Assembly (NCBI GenBank): GCA_035515795.1
Contig: DATJAY010000005.1
Coordinates: 154,381-218,380 of the forward strand
Source: Candidatus Acidiferrales bacterium
Lineage (GTDB): Bacteria > Bacteroidota > Ignavibacteria > Kryptoniales > JAKASW01
Length of the DNA: 64,000 nt
Direction of reading: 5' to 3'
Made by a program: the position numbers and the translations under genes
Notes under the pieces: model-generated
What the model was told of the DNA's origin: nothing
Databases searched by the model: none
What the model saw: the letters and a program-made list of their open reading frames with translations, nothing else
In this document: positions 8,495 through 16,402 of the stretch, in pieces
Layout of the letters: every line of letters begins with the position of its first letter
Position numbering within the stretch: the first letter of the stretch is position 1

Positions 8495-8522
8495 TTGACT
8501 TTGGCAATTTTCAACGTATATT
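8495..8522 (+). promoter_or_regulatory. sigma70-type promoter for smg-topA
   Basis: TTGACT (8495-8500), a 16-nt spacer and TATATT (8517-8522) form a near-consensus promoter. TATATTTG also fits the TAnnTTTG -7 element of Bacteroidota. Transcription would begin close to the AAGGA ribosome site of smg (8529-8533), giving a very short leader. Confidence 0.55.
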
Positions 8523-8543
8523 TGTTTTAAGGATGAGAATAGA

Positions 8544-8999
8544 ATGCAAGAGAAAATCGTAGAGCTTATCGTCGTTTTGATGCGTGAGATAAGACAGGCT
8601 CGTGACATTTCCAAGGTCGATGTCTCAAAATTGAAGGATAACGGTTACAGTCAGTCTGAAATTTCGACAGCGCTGAGCTGGATCTACGACAAGATGAATA
8701 TGCGCGAGCCTTTGAAAAATGTCAAAGGCCCGCGTGCGAGATCGTACAGGATGTTCCATGAAGCGGAAAGGCAGATCATCACTAAAGACGCGCGTGGATT
8801 CCTGGTCGAAATGTACGAGTTGGGCCTGATAGACCACCTCGATATGGAAAATATTATCGAGCGGTCCATGATGTCCGGGTTAAATATCGTAGACCGCAAT
8901 GAGGTCAAATCGATTGTGGCGGGCGTCCTGTTTGAATATAATTCTCCGAATAAACCAGGCAGCCGGATTTTGCTTAATAGTTCAGATACGATAAACTAA
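8544..8999 (+). CDS. smg: Smg family protein (DUF494)
   Basis: A 151-residue helical protein of the DUF494/Smg family, whose function is not established. The recognisable features are the opening EKIVELIVVLMREI and the helix-turn-helix-like middle (GYSQSEISTALSWIYDK). In many bacteria smg is adjacent to topA and dprA, and here topA follows by 101 bp, which supports the assignment. It is preceded by an AAGGA ribosome site and a strong promoter. Confidence 0.85.
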   Translation: MQEKIVELIVVLMREIRQARDISKVDVSKLKDNGYSQSEISTALSWIYDKMNMREPLKNVKGPRARSYRMFHEAERQIITKDARGFLVEMYELGLIDHLDMENIIERSMMSGLNIVDRNEVKSIVAGVLFEYNSPNKPGSRILLNSSDTIN

Positions 9000-9100
9000 A
9001 TTCAAGAATCGAAGGCTAAGAGTCGAAAACAATTCCGTTGGATCAACAGACCGTTTGAAGCGGGACAATCTTTTTAATTTCATAAAATCAGCGTAAAAAA

Positions 9101-11482
9101 ATGGCAAAGAAACTTGTAATTGTAGAATCACCTGCAAAAGCTAAAACCATAAATAGATATTTGGGAAGCGATTTTGTCGTCGAAGCATCAGTCGGTCATA
9201 TAAAGGATCTGCCCAAGAGCAAATTGGGCGTCGATATCGAGCGAGGGTTCGAGCCGGAATACAAAACGATCCGGGGTAAAAGCGAAACGATCAAGAAACT
9301 CAAAGACCTTTCCGAAAAAGCTCAGCAGGTTTACATCGCTACCGATCCCGACCGCGAAGGCGAGGCAATCGCTCAACATATTGCGGAAGAGTTGAAGCAG
9401 GATTCCGATAAAGTTTTTCGCGTGCTCTTTACGGAAATAACGGAGTCCGGAATTTCAAAGGCGATGGAAAATCCTCTGAAGATAGATTCGCATCTGGTAT
9501 ATGCACAGCAAGCACGCCGCGTCATGGATAGGCTTGTCGGATATAAAGTCAGTCCTTTGATTTGGAAAGCTGTTTACCCGGGATTGTCGGCTGGACGAGT
9601 GCAGTCCGTCGCGTTGAAATTAGTGTGCGAACGTGAAAACGAGATAAAAGATTTTCTGCCGATTGAACACTGGTCTATTCTCGGAAAATTCCGAACGGTC
9701 GAAGATCCTTCGCACGGGAAAAAGGCGGAGGAATTTGAAGCGAAGCTTTACTCGATAGGGGAGAATGACTTAAGAGACCCGCAGGGAAGTGCGAACTCGA
9801 AAGAACGCGACAAAATATTTTATATCAAGGATCAAGAAAGCGCTGCCAAACTTGCGCAGGAGATTCTCGGTGAGAAATACAGGGTGGCTTCGATTGCCAG
9901 AAAAGAGCAGAAGAGGAATCCTGCTCCTCCGTTCATCACAAGCACACTTCAGCAGGCATCCTCCACTCGACTCGGTTTCTCTCCGAAACGGACCATGATG
10001 CTTGCACAGCAGCTTTACGAAGGCGTCGACCTCGGGCCGGAGGGGAGAGTCGGCTTAATCACGTACATGAGAACCGATTCTACTCGTATCAGCGAAGAGG
10101 CGATCAATGCCGCGCGCAGTTATATCAAGAGTGAATTTGGCGATGAATTCCTTCCTAAAGATGCCAGACATTTCAAAAAAGCAAAAGCGTCCCAGGATGC
10201 ACACGAGGCGATAAGACCTGCTCATATGGAATATCTCCCTCAAGTAGTCAAGAAATACCTGCCGAGAGAGACGTTCTTGCTTTACGATTTGATATGGAAA
10301 CGATTTGTCGCTTCCCAGATGAATCCGGTAGTCTACGACCAGATCACAGTTTCAATTGAAGGGGGTAAATTTGTTTTTAAAGCATCCGATTCCCGTGTGA
10401 AGTTTGCCGGTTTTCTCCAGGTCTATGACATTACGGCAGAAGATGCTGACGTGTCCAGGCCGGATGAGGACGTCGATGAACTCCAGAAATTCAAGCTGCC
10501 GGCGACTCTAAAGGAAGGCGAGCAGGTAAATCTTGAGGATATTTTTCAGCGCCAGCATTTTACAAAACCGCCTGCCCGTTATACTGAGAGCAGCCTCGTC
10601 AAGGAACTTGAGTCGCTTGGAATTGGAAGGCCTTCAACGTATTCTGCAATTGTTTCTACGATCGAAGATAGGGGCTACGTCGAATTGAAAGAGCGAAAGC
10701 TGTATGCGACAGACCTGGGAATGAACGTAAACAAGATTTTGTCGGCAAATCTTCCTGAGTTTTTCGATGTGAAGTTTACTGCCGAGATGGAATCGGAGCT
10801 TGACGAAATTGCAGGCGGGAACAAAAAATATCTGGATGTCATGAAGGAGTTCTACTCGCCGTTCGATACCGCGGTCAAGAAAGTCGAGGAAAAGATGGAC
10901 GAGATAAAGTCCACGGTTGACGGTCAGCAGGTTGACTGTGATATCTGTGGTGCGCCAATGGTAATAAAGTGGAGCCGGCGCGGAAGATTTCTCGCGTGCA
11001 GCAGGTATCCGGAATGTAAGAACACGAAACCGATCGACGCGCACGATGACAACAATCGTCCGACGGGTGACAAGTGTCCCGAATGCGGCGGCGACCTTAT
11101 CTACAAGAACAGCCGCTTCGGCAAGTTCATCGGCTGTTCAAATTATCCGACATGCAAATTTACGAAGAGCATCACGACAGGAGTGAAGTGTCCGGAGTGC
11201 GGCAAGGGAGAGCTTGCCCAGCGATTTACCAAGAAAAAGAGAATTTTCTACGGCTGCACAAACTACCCGAATTGTAAGTATGCGACGTGGGATAAACCCG
11301 TCAACATCCCATGTCCGCTCGGTGATTCTCCATTTCTGCTTGAGAAATATTCCAAGGCAAAGGGGAATTACTACAAATGTCCAAAATGTGAGAGCGAGAT
11401 CTCTCCCGAAGAGGTCTCTCCGAAAAACAAGGAAGATGTGGCGGCGGGATCGAACGGAAAGATCGAAATTGCAGCGAAGTGA
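9101..11482 (+). CDS. topA: DNA topoisomerase I (type IA)
   Basis: Relaxes negative supercoils by transient single-strand cleavage. The TOPRIM domain is at residues 1-115 (VIVESPAKAKTINRYLG and TDPDREGEAIA), the catalytic Tyr is residue 322 in LITYMRTDSTRIS, and the central toroid follows. The C-terminus (about 610-780) carries zinc-ribbon repeats: CDICGAPM...CSRYPEC, CPECGGDL...CSNYPTC, CPECGKGEL...CTNYPNC and a fourth, degenerate CPLG...CPKCE. The first Cys pair of the fourth ribbon is incomplete. Length (793) is within the normal range. The 3' end overlaps the recombinase gene by 4 nt. Confidence 0.98.
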   Translation: MAKKLVIVESPAKAKTINRYLGSDFVVEASVGHIKDLPKSKLGVDIERGFEPEYKTIRGKSETIKKLKDLSEKAQQVYIATDPDREGEAIAQHIAEELKQDSDKVFRVLFTEITESGISKAMENPLKIDSHLVYAQQARRVMDRLVGYKVSPLIWKAVYPGLSAGRVQSVALKLVCERENEIKDFLPIEHWSILGKFRTVEDPSHGKKAEEFEAKLYSIGENDLRDPQGSANSKERDKIFYIKDQESAAKLAQEILGEKYRVASIARKEQKRNPAPPFITSTLQQASSTRLGFSPKRTMMLAQQLYEGVDLGPEGRVGLITYMRTDSTRISEEAINAARSYIKSEFGDEFLPKDARHFKKAKASQDAHEAIRPAHMEYLPQVVKKYLPRETFLLYDLIWKRFVASQMNPVVYDQITVSIEGGKFVFKASDSRVKFAGFLQVYDITAEDADVSRPDEDVDELQKFKLPATLKEGEQVNLEDIFQRQHFTKPPARYTESSLVKELESLGIGRPSTYSAIVSTIEDRGYVELKERKLYATDLGMNVNKILSANLPEFFDVKFTAEMESELDEIAGGNKKYLDVMKEFYSPFDTAVKKVEEKMDEIKSTVDGQQVDCDICGAPMVIKWSRRGRFLACSRYPECKNTKPIDAHDDNNRPTGDKCPECGGDLIYKNSRFGKFIGCSNYPTCKFTKSITTGVKCPECGKGELAQRFTKKKRIFYGCTNYPNCKYATWDKPVNIPCPLGDSPFLLEKYSKAKGNYYKCPKCESEISPEEVSPKNKEDVAAGSNGKIEIAAK

Positions 11483-12375
11483 AACTGCGTGAATTAATAG
11501 ATTCTTTTCTCGAATTTCTAAAAAAGGAAAAGGGAGCATCGGAAAAAACTCTCTCTACCTACGAGCAGTCGTTGAGGGAATTCGATAATTTTTTGTGTGA
11601 GTATTCGGGTGGTGCGGACCCTTCTATCAATAGTCTGTTGGAAGAAAGTGTTCGGGGTTTTCTTGTCGAACTCGACAAACGGCATAATAATAGAAGGACT
11701 GTCCGGAAGAAACTTTCAAGTATAAGATCCTTTGCAAAATATCTCGTGAAGTTTGAATACGTTGAGCGCGATTTCACTGGTTTCATCAGCACTCCGAAAG
11801 CGGCTAAGCCGATCCCGGTCTATATAGAGGAGGAGGGAATTAGAAATCTGCTTGGAGCGACTCCGAAAAGTGCGAAGGACTTCCGAGATATAGCTATGAT
11901 AGAGCTTCTTTACGGAACCGGGATGCGCGTGAGTGAGTTATGTAATTTGGACGAAAAGGACATCGATTTTGACAGCAGGCTCGTTACGGTTTTGGGAAAA
12001 AGGAGGAAGCAAAGAGTTATTCCCGTGATCGACAGGGCGATTGATGCTGTCAGGAATTATTTAAAAGTAAGGGACGAAACATCTGGCAGAAAGGTGAGTA
12101 ATCTTTTCGTTTCATCTAACGGGAAGAGAATGCTCCCGGCTTCCGTATATCGCATTGTCGCGAGGAGAATTCGAGAAGTATCGGACGTTGAGCGAAGGGG
12201 TCCTCACACACTGCGTCATTCGTTTGCGACACATCTTCTAAACCATGGTGCAGACCTCGAAGCTGTTCGGCAACTTCTAGGTCATGAGAGTCTGTCCACG
12301 ACCCAGGTTTATACTCATCTCTCTGTTGAACAGTTGAAAAAAATATACAAGAGTGCTCATCCGCGCGCGAAATAA
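11479..12375 (+). CDS. tyrosine recombinase XerC/XerD
   Basis: Site-specific recombinase that resolves chromosome dimers at dif. The N-terminal SAM-like core-binding domain covers residues 1-90, and the catalytic domain has all expected residues: Arg in GTGMRVSEL, HTLRH, GHES and the nucleophile Tyr in TQVYTH. Length 298 is standard. GTG 11479 overlaps the topA stop (GTGA), so translation is coupled. I cannot tell XerC from XerD by eye, and lineages of this kind may have one or both. A mobile-element integrase is unlikely because there are no flanking repeats or cargo. Confidence 0.92.
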   Translation: MKLRELIDSFLEFLKKEKGASEKTLSTYEQSLREFDNFLCEYSGGADPSINSLLEESVRGFLVELDKRHNNRRTVRKKLSSIRSFAKYLVKFEYVERDFTGFISTPKAAKPIPVYIEEEGIRNLLGATPKSAKDFRDIAMIELLYGTGMRVSELCNLDEKDIDFDSRLVTVLGKRRKQRVIPVIDRAIDAVRNYLKVRDETSGRKVSNLFVSSNGKRMLPASVYRIVARRIREVSDVERRGPHTLRHSFATHLLNHGADLEAVRQLLGHESLSTTQVYTHLSVEQLKKIYKSAHPRAK

Positions 12376-12408
12376 TTCCATTGTCCGACGGGTCAATTGG
12401 GTAAGAAT

Positions 12409-12435
12409 TAAAGATCGTATCGGATGTGCCGATAG
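12409..12435 (+). promoter_or_regulatory. sigma-28-like promoter before hpf
   Basis: TAAAGATC (12409-12416), an 11-nt spacer and GCCGATAG (12428-12435) match the flagellar sigma-28 consensus TAAAGTTT-N11-GCCGATAA at 13 of 16 positions. TATCGG/CCGATA within it also forms a 6-bp inverted repeat with a 5-nt gap, so an operator is an alternative reading. The start site would lie almost on the AGGAGG ribosome site of hpf. Confidence 0.45.
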
Positions 12436-12455
12436 ATAAAAATAGGAGGAATCTT

Positions 12456-12758
12456 ATGAACATCAGCATCACTTCCAGGCATTTTAAAGCTGACCCGGCT
12501 CTCAAATCATACGCTGAGGACAAGGTTTCCAGACTTGACAGATTTTTTGACGGAGTCGTGCGCTGCGACGTCATTTTCCTGAATGAACATTCCAAACCGA
12601 ACGGAACCGACAAGATGGTCGAAATAAAACTTGCCGTGCACAACAAAGTCTTGACAGCACAGGAGACCACCAACGATTATTTCAAAGCAGTCGATAAAGT
12701 GGTCGATAGGCTCGAAGGACAGTTGGTGAAATTCAAACAGAGGCTCCGCAAAGTATAG
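12456..12758 (+). CDS. hpf: ribosome hibernation promoting factor, short form
   Basis: A 100-residue protein of the HPF/RaiA/YfiA family that binds the small subunit decoding site and stores ribosomes as inactive particles. Family features are ITSRHFKADPALKSYAEDKV at the N-terminus, ending in the basic helix FKAVDKVVDRLEGQLVKFK. The long-form C-terminal dimerisation domain is absent, so a separate RMF-like factor, or only 70S storage, would be expected. The start is set by AGGAGG 6 nt before ATG 12456. The sigma-28-like site directly upstream is unusual for this gene. Confidence 0.92.
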   Translation: MNISITSRHFKADPALKSYAEDKVSRLDRFFDGVVRCDVIFLNEHSKPNGTDKMVEIKLAVHNKVLTAQETTNDYFKAVDKVVDRLEGQLVKFKQRLRKV

Positions 12759-12857
12759 AAATCGCGGAGTTCGACACTCATAATAGTCTGCGTCTGACAC
12801 GCGTTCCCTTTTTGCTCAGGTGCATTTGCGCCGTTTTATTTATATATTTCTTGTGTC

Positions 12858-13874
12858 ATGGCATCGCGCGTTTGGGAAACCAAGGAAATAAGGCGAAAAG
12901 ACATCAGCGTCGGCGAGCTTTACAAGTTAGCCCACGACAGGACAAAGCTGCGTCCGATAAACGGGGATGTCGGCTTCGGAAGACTCATAAACGACAAGAA
13001 TGTTCACCGGCCCGGTCTTGCCCTCGCAGGCTTCGTCGACCTGTTCACCTACAACCGCATCCAGATTTTCGGCAATACGGAAGTTCAATTCCTCAGCTCG
13101 CTCAAGCCTGAAGATAGACACCGCTCATTCCAGACGATACTTCAGTTTGAAATTCCCTGCATGATTTTTACAGACAGGAACGAAGTAGAACCGGAATTAA
13201 TAGATATGGCGACTGCGCGCGGTGTTTCGGTTTTCGGTACCACTCTGGAAACGACACGCTTTGTTTATATCCTTGGCGAATTCTTAGACGATATTTTTGC
13301 TCCAAGCACAGTGGTACACGGTTCGCTGGTTGACGTTTACGGAATAGGGTTGTTGTTCCTCGGAAAGAGCGGCATCGGAAAGAGCGAGATCGCACTTGAT
13401 CTTGTCGAACGCGGCCACAGACTTGTCGCGGACGACGCCGTCCAAGTCGTTCGTCAAGGAGAAGATATTCTTGTCGGAAAGAGCTCGAAGATCGCGCAGC
13501 ATTTCATGGAAGTAAGAGGACTCGGTGTTATCGATGTTCGCAGCGTTTTTGGAATCAGGGCCGTCAGAAAAAGAAAACGGATTGAAGTTGTTGTAGAACT
13601 TGAAGAGTGGGATCCCAATCAGGATTACACCAGGACCGGCCTTGACCATGAGTATATTTCAATTCTCAGTGCCGAGGTCCCGCTTGTCAAGCTTCCTATC
13701 TTGCCGGGCAAAAATATTACGGTCATTGCGGAGGTCATCGCGCTGAACCATCTTCTACGTTCTTACGACTACGATGCAGCAGAGGTATTTAATAAAATAC
13801 TCATGGACGCGATAAAGAAGAAGAAAAAAGAAGGCACCGCTGCGAATCGATACTTCGAAAGGGATATTGAATGA
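12858..13874 (+). CDS. hprK: HPr kinase/phosphorylase
   Basis: Bifunctional kinase/phosphorylase that modifies Ser46 of HPr or Crh. The N-terminal domain (1-140) is of HprK type. The P-loop reads GKSGIGKSE near residue 170, and the HprK signature MEVRGLGVIDV follows near 216. Length 338 is slightly above the usual 310-330. No HPr, EI or EII gene is visible nearby; in many Gram-negative lineages HprK sits with hpf and regulates non-sugar functions, and the same hpf-hprK order occurs here. The stop overlaps the next start by 4 nt. Confidence 0.93.
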   Translation: MASRVWETKEIRRKDISVGELYKLAHDRTKLRPINGDVGFGRLINDKNVHRPGLALAGFVDLFTYNRIQIFGNTEVQFLSSLKPEDRHRSFQTILQFEIPCMIFTDRNEVEPELIDMATARGVSVFGTTLETTRFVYILGEFLDDIFAPSTVVHGSLVDVYGIGLLFLGKSGIGKSEIALDLVERGHRLVADDAVQVVRQGEDILVGKSSKIAQHFMEVRGLGVIDVRSVFGIRAVRKRKRIEVVVELEEWDPNQDYTRTGLDHEYISILSAEVPLVKLPILPGKNITVIAEVIALNHLLRSYDYDAAEVFNKILMDAIKKKKKEGTAANRYFERDIE

Positions 13875-14632
13875 AGATGGTGAGAAAGACAAAAAAGTTT
13901 ACGAAAAAAATTGTTGAAGGTGCTCTTGCTGGAAAAGTGGCGATCATAACGGGAGGATCGAGAGGGATCGGCAAATATATCGCGAGACGTCTGGCTGCTG
14001 AAGGTGCCTCCGTGGTTATTGCGGGACGAACGATTTCAGACCTCAAGGTCGCTCAGGAGGAAATTTCAGCCGAGGGAGGACGGGTGATCGCGGTGCAGAC
14101 AGATGTGTCGAACGAAAAAAGCGTTCACAGGCTGCTTTCTAAGACTCTGACTGAATTCGGGACGATCGATATTCTTATAAACAACGCCGGTCAATACATT
14201 GAAAAATCGATCACCGATATGTCTGTTGAAGAATGGATCAATGTTATCAACACCAATTTGACCGGACCGTTTCTTCTGACTCGTGCAGTTCTTCCGGAGA
14301 TGATAGAAAAGAAGGACGGGACAATAGTGATGATTTCTTCCACCTCGGGCAAGAGGGCAAAGGCGAATTCGGCCGCATACTCGGCATCGAAATTTGGCAT
14401 CGAAGGATTTTCGGAAGCGCTGCTGAGAGAGGTGAGGGAGCATAATGTCCGCGTGATTGTCGTGACGCCGAGTTCGGTCGATTCGAGCGAGAGAGATTCG
14501 CAGCAGATCCTGAAAGGTGGCGAAGGTGCAAGACTTCGCGCCGAGGATGTAGCTGAAGTAGTCGTCGGGGCGATCAAGCTACCGCCGCGCGCTCTCGTTA
14601 GAGAAGTAGAACTATGGGCGACAAATCCCTGA
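13871..14632 (+). CDS. short-chain dehydrogenase/reductase
   Basis: A classical SDR of 253 residues with a Rossmann fold: cofactor motif GGSRGIG near residue 31, NNAG near 107, and the Ser-Tyr-Lys catalytic set in MISSTSG and AAYSASK. The sequence resembles 3-oxoacyl-ACP reductases (FabG) but has an N-terminal extension rich in Lys (MKMVRKTKKFTKK), and no fatty-acid gene is adjacent. Substrate is therefore unknown. It overlaps hprK by 4 nt. Confidence 0.88.
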   Translation: MKMVRKTKKFTKKIVEGALAGKVAIITGGSRGIGKYIARRLAAEGASVVIAGRTISDLKVAQEEISAEGGRVIAVQTDVSNEKSVHRLLSKTLTEFGTIDILINNAGQYIEKSITDMSVEEWINVINTNLTGPFLLTRAVLPEMIEKKDGTIVMISSTSGKRAKANSAAYSASKFGIEGFSEALLREVREHNVRVIVVTPSSVDSSERDSQQILKGGEGARLRAEDVAEVVVGAIKLPPRALVREVELWATNP

Positions 14633-14772
14633 AGGAAAATCAATAATCGAGATTCAAGGTCGAAAAGAGAGAGTCAGGGCGGTAAAAGGCGGAACAAGAT
14701 ATTAAGTAATGTTGTTGCTATTTTTCGTTAGAGATGGCGTAACCAGTTGGGTAATGACTTTTGAATTTGACT

Positions 14773-15756
14773 ATGTTTGAACCGTCTTACATAAGACTCT
14801 ATGAATCTGGCGAGCTGGAGAGAAGAATCAACATTCTCGATGAGATGCTCTCATCGTGCAATATCTGTCCTCTTGATTGCCGGGTCAATCGCACAAAAGG
14901 CGAAATTGCACGATGCTACTCCCGCTATCTACCGATCGTGAGTTCGTATTGTCCTCACTTCGGTGAAGAGCCGCCGCTTGTCGGTACGAGAGGTGCAGGA
15001 AACATTTTCTTCGGGAATTGCAACCTGCGCTGTGTGTATTGCCAGAATTACCAGATCAGTCAGAATTATAAGAACGAAATAAAGAATGAGGTGAGCTGCG
15101 AACGGCTTGCTGAAATTATGATTGAGCTGCAAAACAAAGGCTGTCACAATATCGGTCTTGTTTCGCCGACACACTTCGTTCCACAGATCCTAAAGTCAGT
15201 GTCCATCGCGATCGAAAAAGGATTACACCTGCCCCTTATTTACAACACTAATGCTTACGATTCGGTCGATGTCCTTCGCTTGTTAGATGGCGTCATCGAC
15301 ATTTATCTACCAGATTTGAAATACGGCTATGACTACGATGGGTACAGCTATTCTAAAGTCAAAGAGTATCCTAGGTTTGCAAGACTTGCGGTCAAGGAAA
15401 TGCATCGGCAGGTCGGGAGCGAACTTGTATTCGGCAATGATGATCTATTGAAACGCGGGCTGGTAATCCGCCATTTGGTTTTGCCAAACGATATCGCCGG
15501 CAGTGAAGAAACTCTGAAATGGATTTCTGAAGAACTTGGAAAGGACACCGCTCTTTCCATTATGTCTCAGTATTACCCGACGAACAAAGCGGACGCGGTC
15601 GTACTTTTAGATCGTCGTATCCGTGAATCTGAGTATGAGCGGGTGCTTGCACTTCTCGACAAATATGGGCTGGAAAATGGATGGATGCAGAATTTCGAGA
15701 GCCAGGATTATTATAAGCCCGACTTTTCGGATAGGGTAGAACCGTTCAAGCGCTGA
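14773..15756 (+). CDS. radical SAM protein, PflA-like activase family
   Basis: A radical SAM enzyme of the family annotated as putative pyruvate-formate-lyase activating enzyme. The cluster motif is C-x3-C-x2-C in GNCNLRCVYCQN near residue 85, preceded by a second Cys set (CNICPLDCRVNR) characteristic of this subgroup, in which a further cysteine-rich part sits at the N-terminus. GLVSPTHFVPQ and IYLPDLKYG are typical of the barrel. No glycyl radical enzyme is in the window, so the partner is unknown. ATG 14773 was chosen over TTG 14761 because neither has a clear ribosome site and ATG is the more common start. Confidence 0.88.
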   Translation: MFEPSYIRLYESGELERRINILDEMLSSCNICPLDCRVNRTKGEIARCYSRYLPIVSSYCPHFGEEPPLVGTRGAGNIFFGNCNLRCVYCQNYQISQNYKNEIKNEVSCERLAEIMIELQNKGCHNIGLVSPTHFVPQILKSVSIAIEKGLHLPLIYNTNAYDSVDVLRLLDGVIDIYLPDLKYGYDYDGYSYSKVKEYPRFARLAVKEMHRQVGSELVFGNDDLLKRGLVIRHLVLPNDIAGSEETLKWISEELGKDTALSIMSQYYPTNKADAVVLLDRRIRESEYERVLALLDKYGLENGWMQNFESQDYYKPDFSDRVEPFKR

Positions 15757-15762
15757 ATAATT

Positions 15763-15795
15763 TTCTACGCATTTCCCGAATGCGGACACGTAGAA
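15763..15795. terminator. hairpin between convergent genes
   Basis: TTCTACG (15763-15769) pairs with CGTAGAA (15789-15795), and inside it CGCATT (15768-15773) pairs with AATGCG (15779-15784). The two stems share bases and are alternatives. The position between two convergent genes suggests bidirectional termination, but no clear T-tract follows on either strand. Confidence 0.35.
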
Positions 15796-15850
15796 AGAAG
15801 GTCTGTAACTCTACATCTCTGTGGTCGCAACTGCGTGTGCCTGAGTTCCT

Positions 15851-16069
15851 CTATGTATTCTCTTCATCGTCGTCGAACGGGAAAAATATTTCCCTCGAAT
15901 GGGGATCACTTTTCTCTTTAATCGAGATGCCTTTCGGATAAATTTCCAGGTCGACCTTATCCTTCAGGTATCCGGCTATGATCGCCGAGAATAATTCTTC
16001 TTCTTCCTTCCGGGTGAGTCTGCGAGAAGATGCACCACTTCCATGATCTGCAATTCTATTGTCGTCCAT
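15851..16069 (-). CDS. small hypothetical protein (72 aa)
   Basis: Not recognised. The protein begins MDDNRIADHGSGASSRR, has a charged middle (LTRKEEEELFSAIIAGYL) and ends in a strongly acidic tail (FPFDDDEENT). No membrane segment or signal is present. The longer frame from 16135 runs through a strong hairpin, so ATG 16069 is preferred. A sigma-28-like promoter lies 77 nt upstream, and a 10-bp hairpin sits in the predicted leader. If that promoter is real the protein may belong to the motility regulon, though it has no flagellar motif. Confidence 0.6.
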   Translation of the reverse strand: MDDNRIADHGSGASSRRLTRKEEEELFSAIIAGYLKDKVDLEIYPKGISIKEKSDPHSREIFFPFDDDEENT

Positions 16070-16108
16070 GACATTCTCTCTTTTCGTTATTTGATTCTGT
16101 TGCTTCTT

Positions 16109-16131
16109 TGTCCGAAGCAACGCTTCGGACA
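16109..16131 (-). promoter_or_regulatory. strong hairpin in the leader of the 72-aa gene
   Basis: TGTCCGAAGC (16109-16118) and GCTTCGGACA (16122-16131) form a perfect 10-bp stem with a 3-nt AAC loop. On the minus strand it would lie at the very 5' end of the transcript from the predicted promoter, a position that commonly protects an mRNA or tunes translation. Confidence 0.5.
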
Positions 16132-16145
16132 GCACCTTACAACTA

Positions 16146-16173
16146 TTATCGGAACAAAATCAGCCAAACTTAA
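16146..16173 (-). promoter_or_regulatory. sigma-28-like promoter for the 72-aa gene
   Basis: Read on the minus strand: TTAAGTTT, 12 nt, TCCGATAA. Each half matches the sigma-28 consensus at 7 of 8 positions, but the spacer is one longer than ideal. With an 11-nt spacer the -35 half reads TAAGTTTG. Confidence 0.4.
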
Positions 16174-16402
16174 TTGGACTTGATGAGCATGAAACACGAG
16201 GCTGGCATTGAGCACTCGAGCAGATTGCGTCAAGCTGCAGGCCGGAGAATTGACAAGTTATCCTTTTGGTGTGCAAAAGGGCGTGAAACGAGAAGATGAA
16301 AGCTCGAGTTTTTGCTGTGGATCGTGAGTCGACGGTCAAATCAGATATTTACATTCACCGAATAATTAATTAAACTTTGGAGCAAATGAGGAGATACTGC
16401 GT
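16174..16402. other. intergenic region before cstA, no gene seen
   Basis: No reading frame or RNA gene is supported here. TTGACA occurs at 16250-16255 but no -10 box follows at 16-18 nt. The final part (about 16340-16390) is AT-rich and is the most likely place for the cstA promoter. The cstA ribosome site GAGGAGA is about 16388-16394. Confidence 0.5.

Noticed and set aside
11479..12375. Tyrosine recombinase as a mobile-element integrase
   Set aside because: It is coupled to topA, has no att-like repeats or cargo, and has the XerC/D length and motifs.
16250..16278. TTGACA before cstA as a promoter
   Set aside because: No acceptable -10 box within 15-19 nt.
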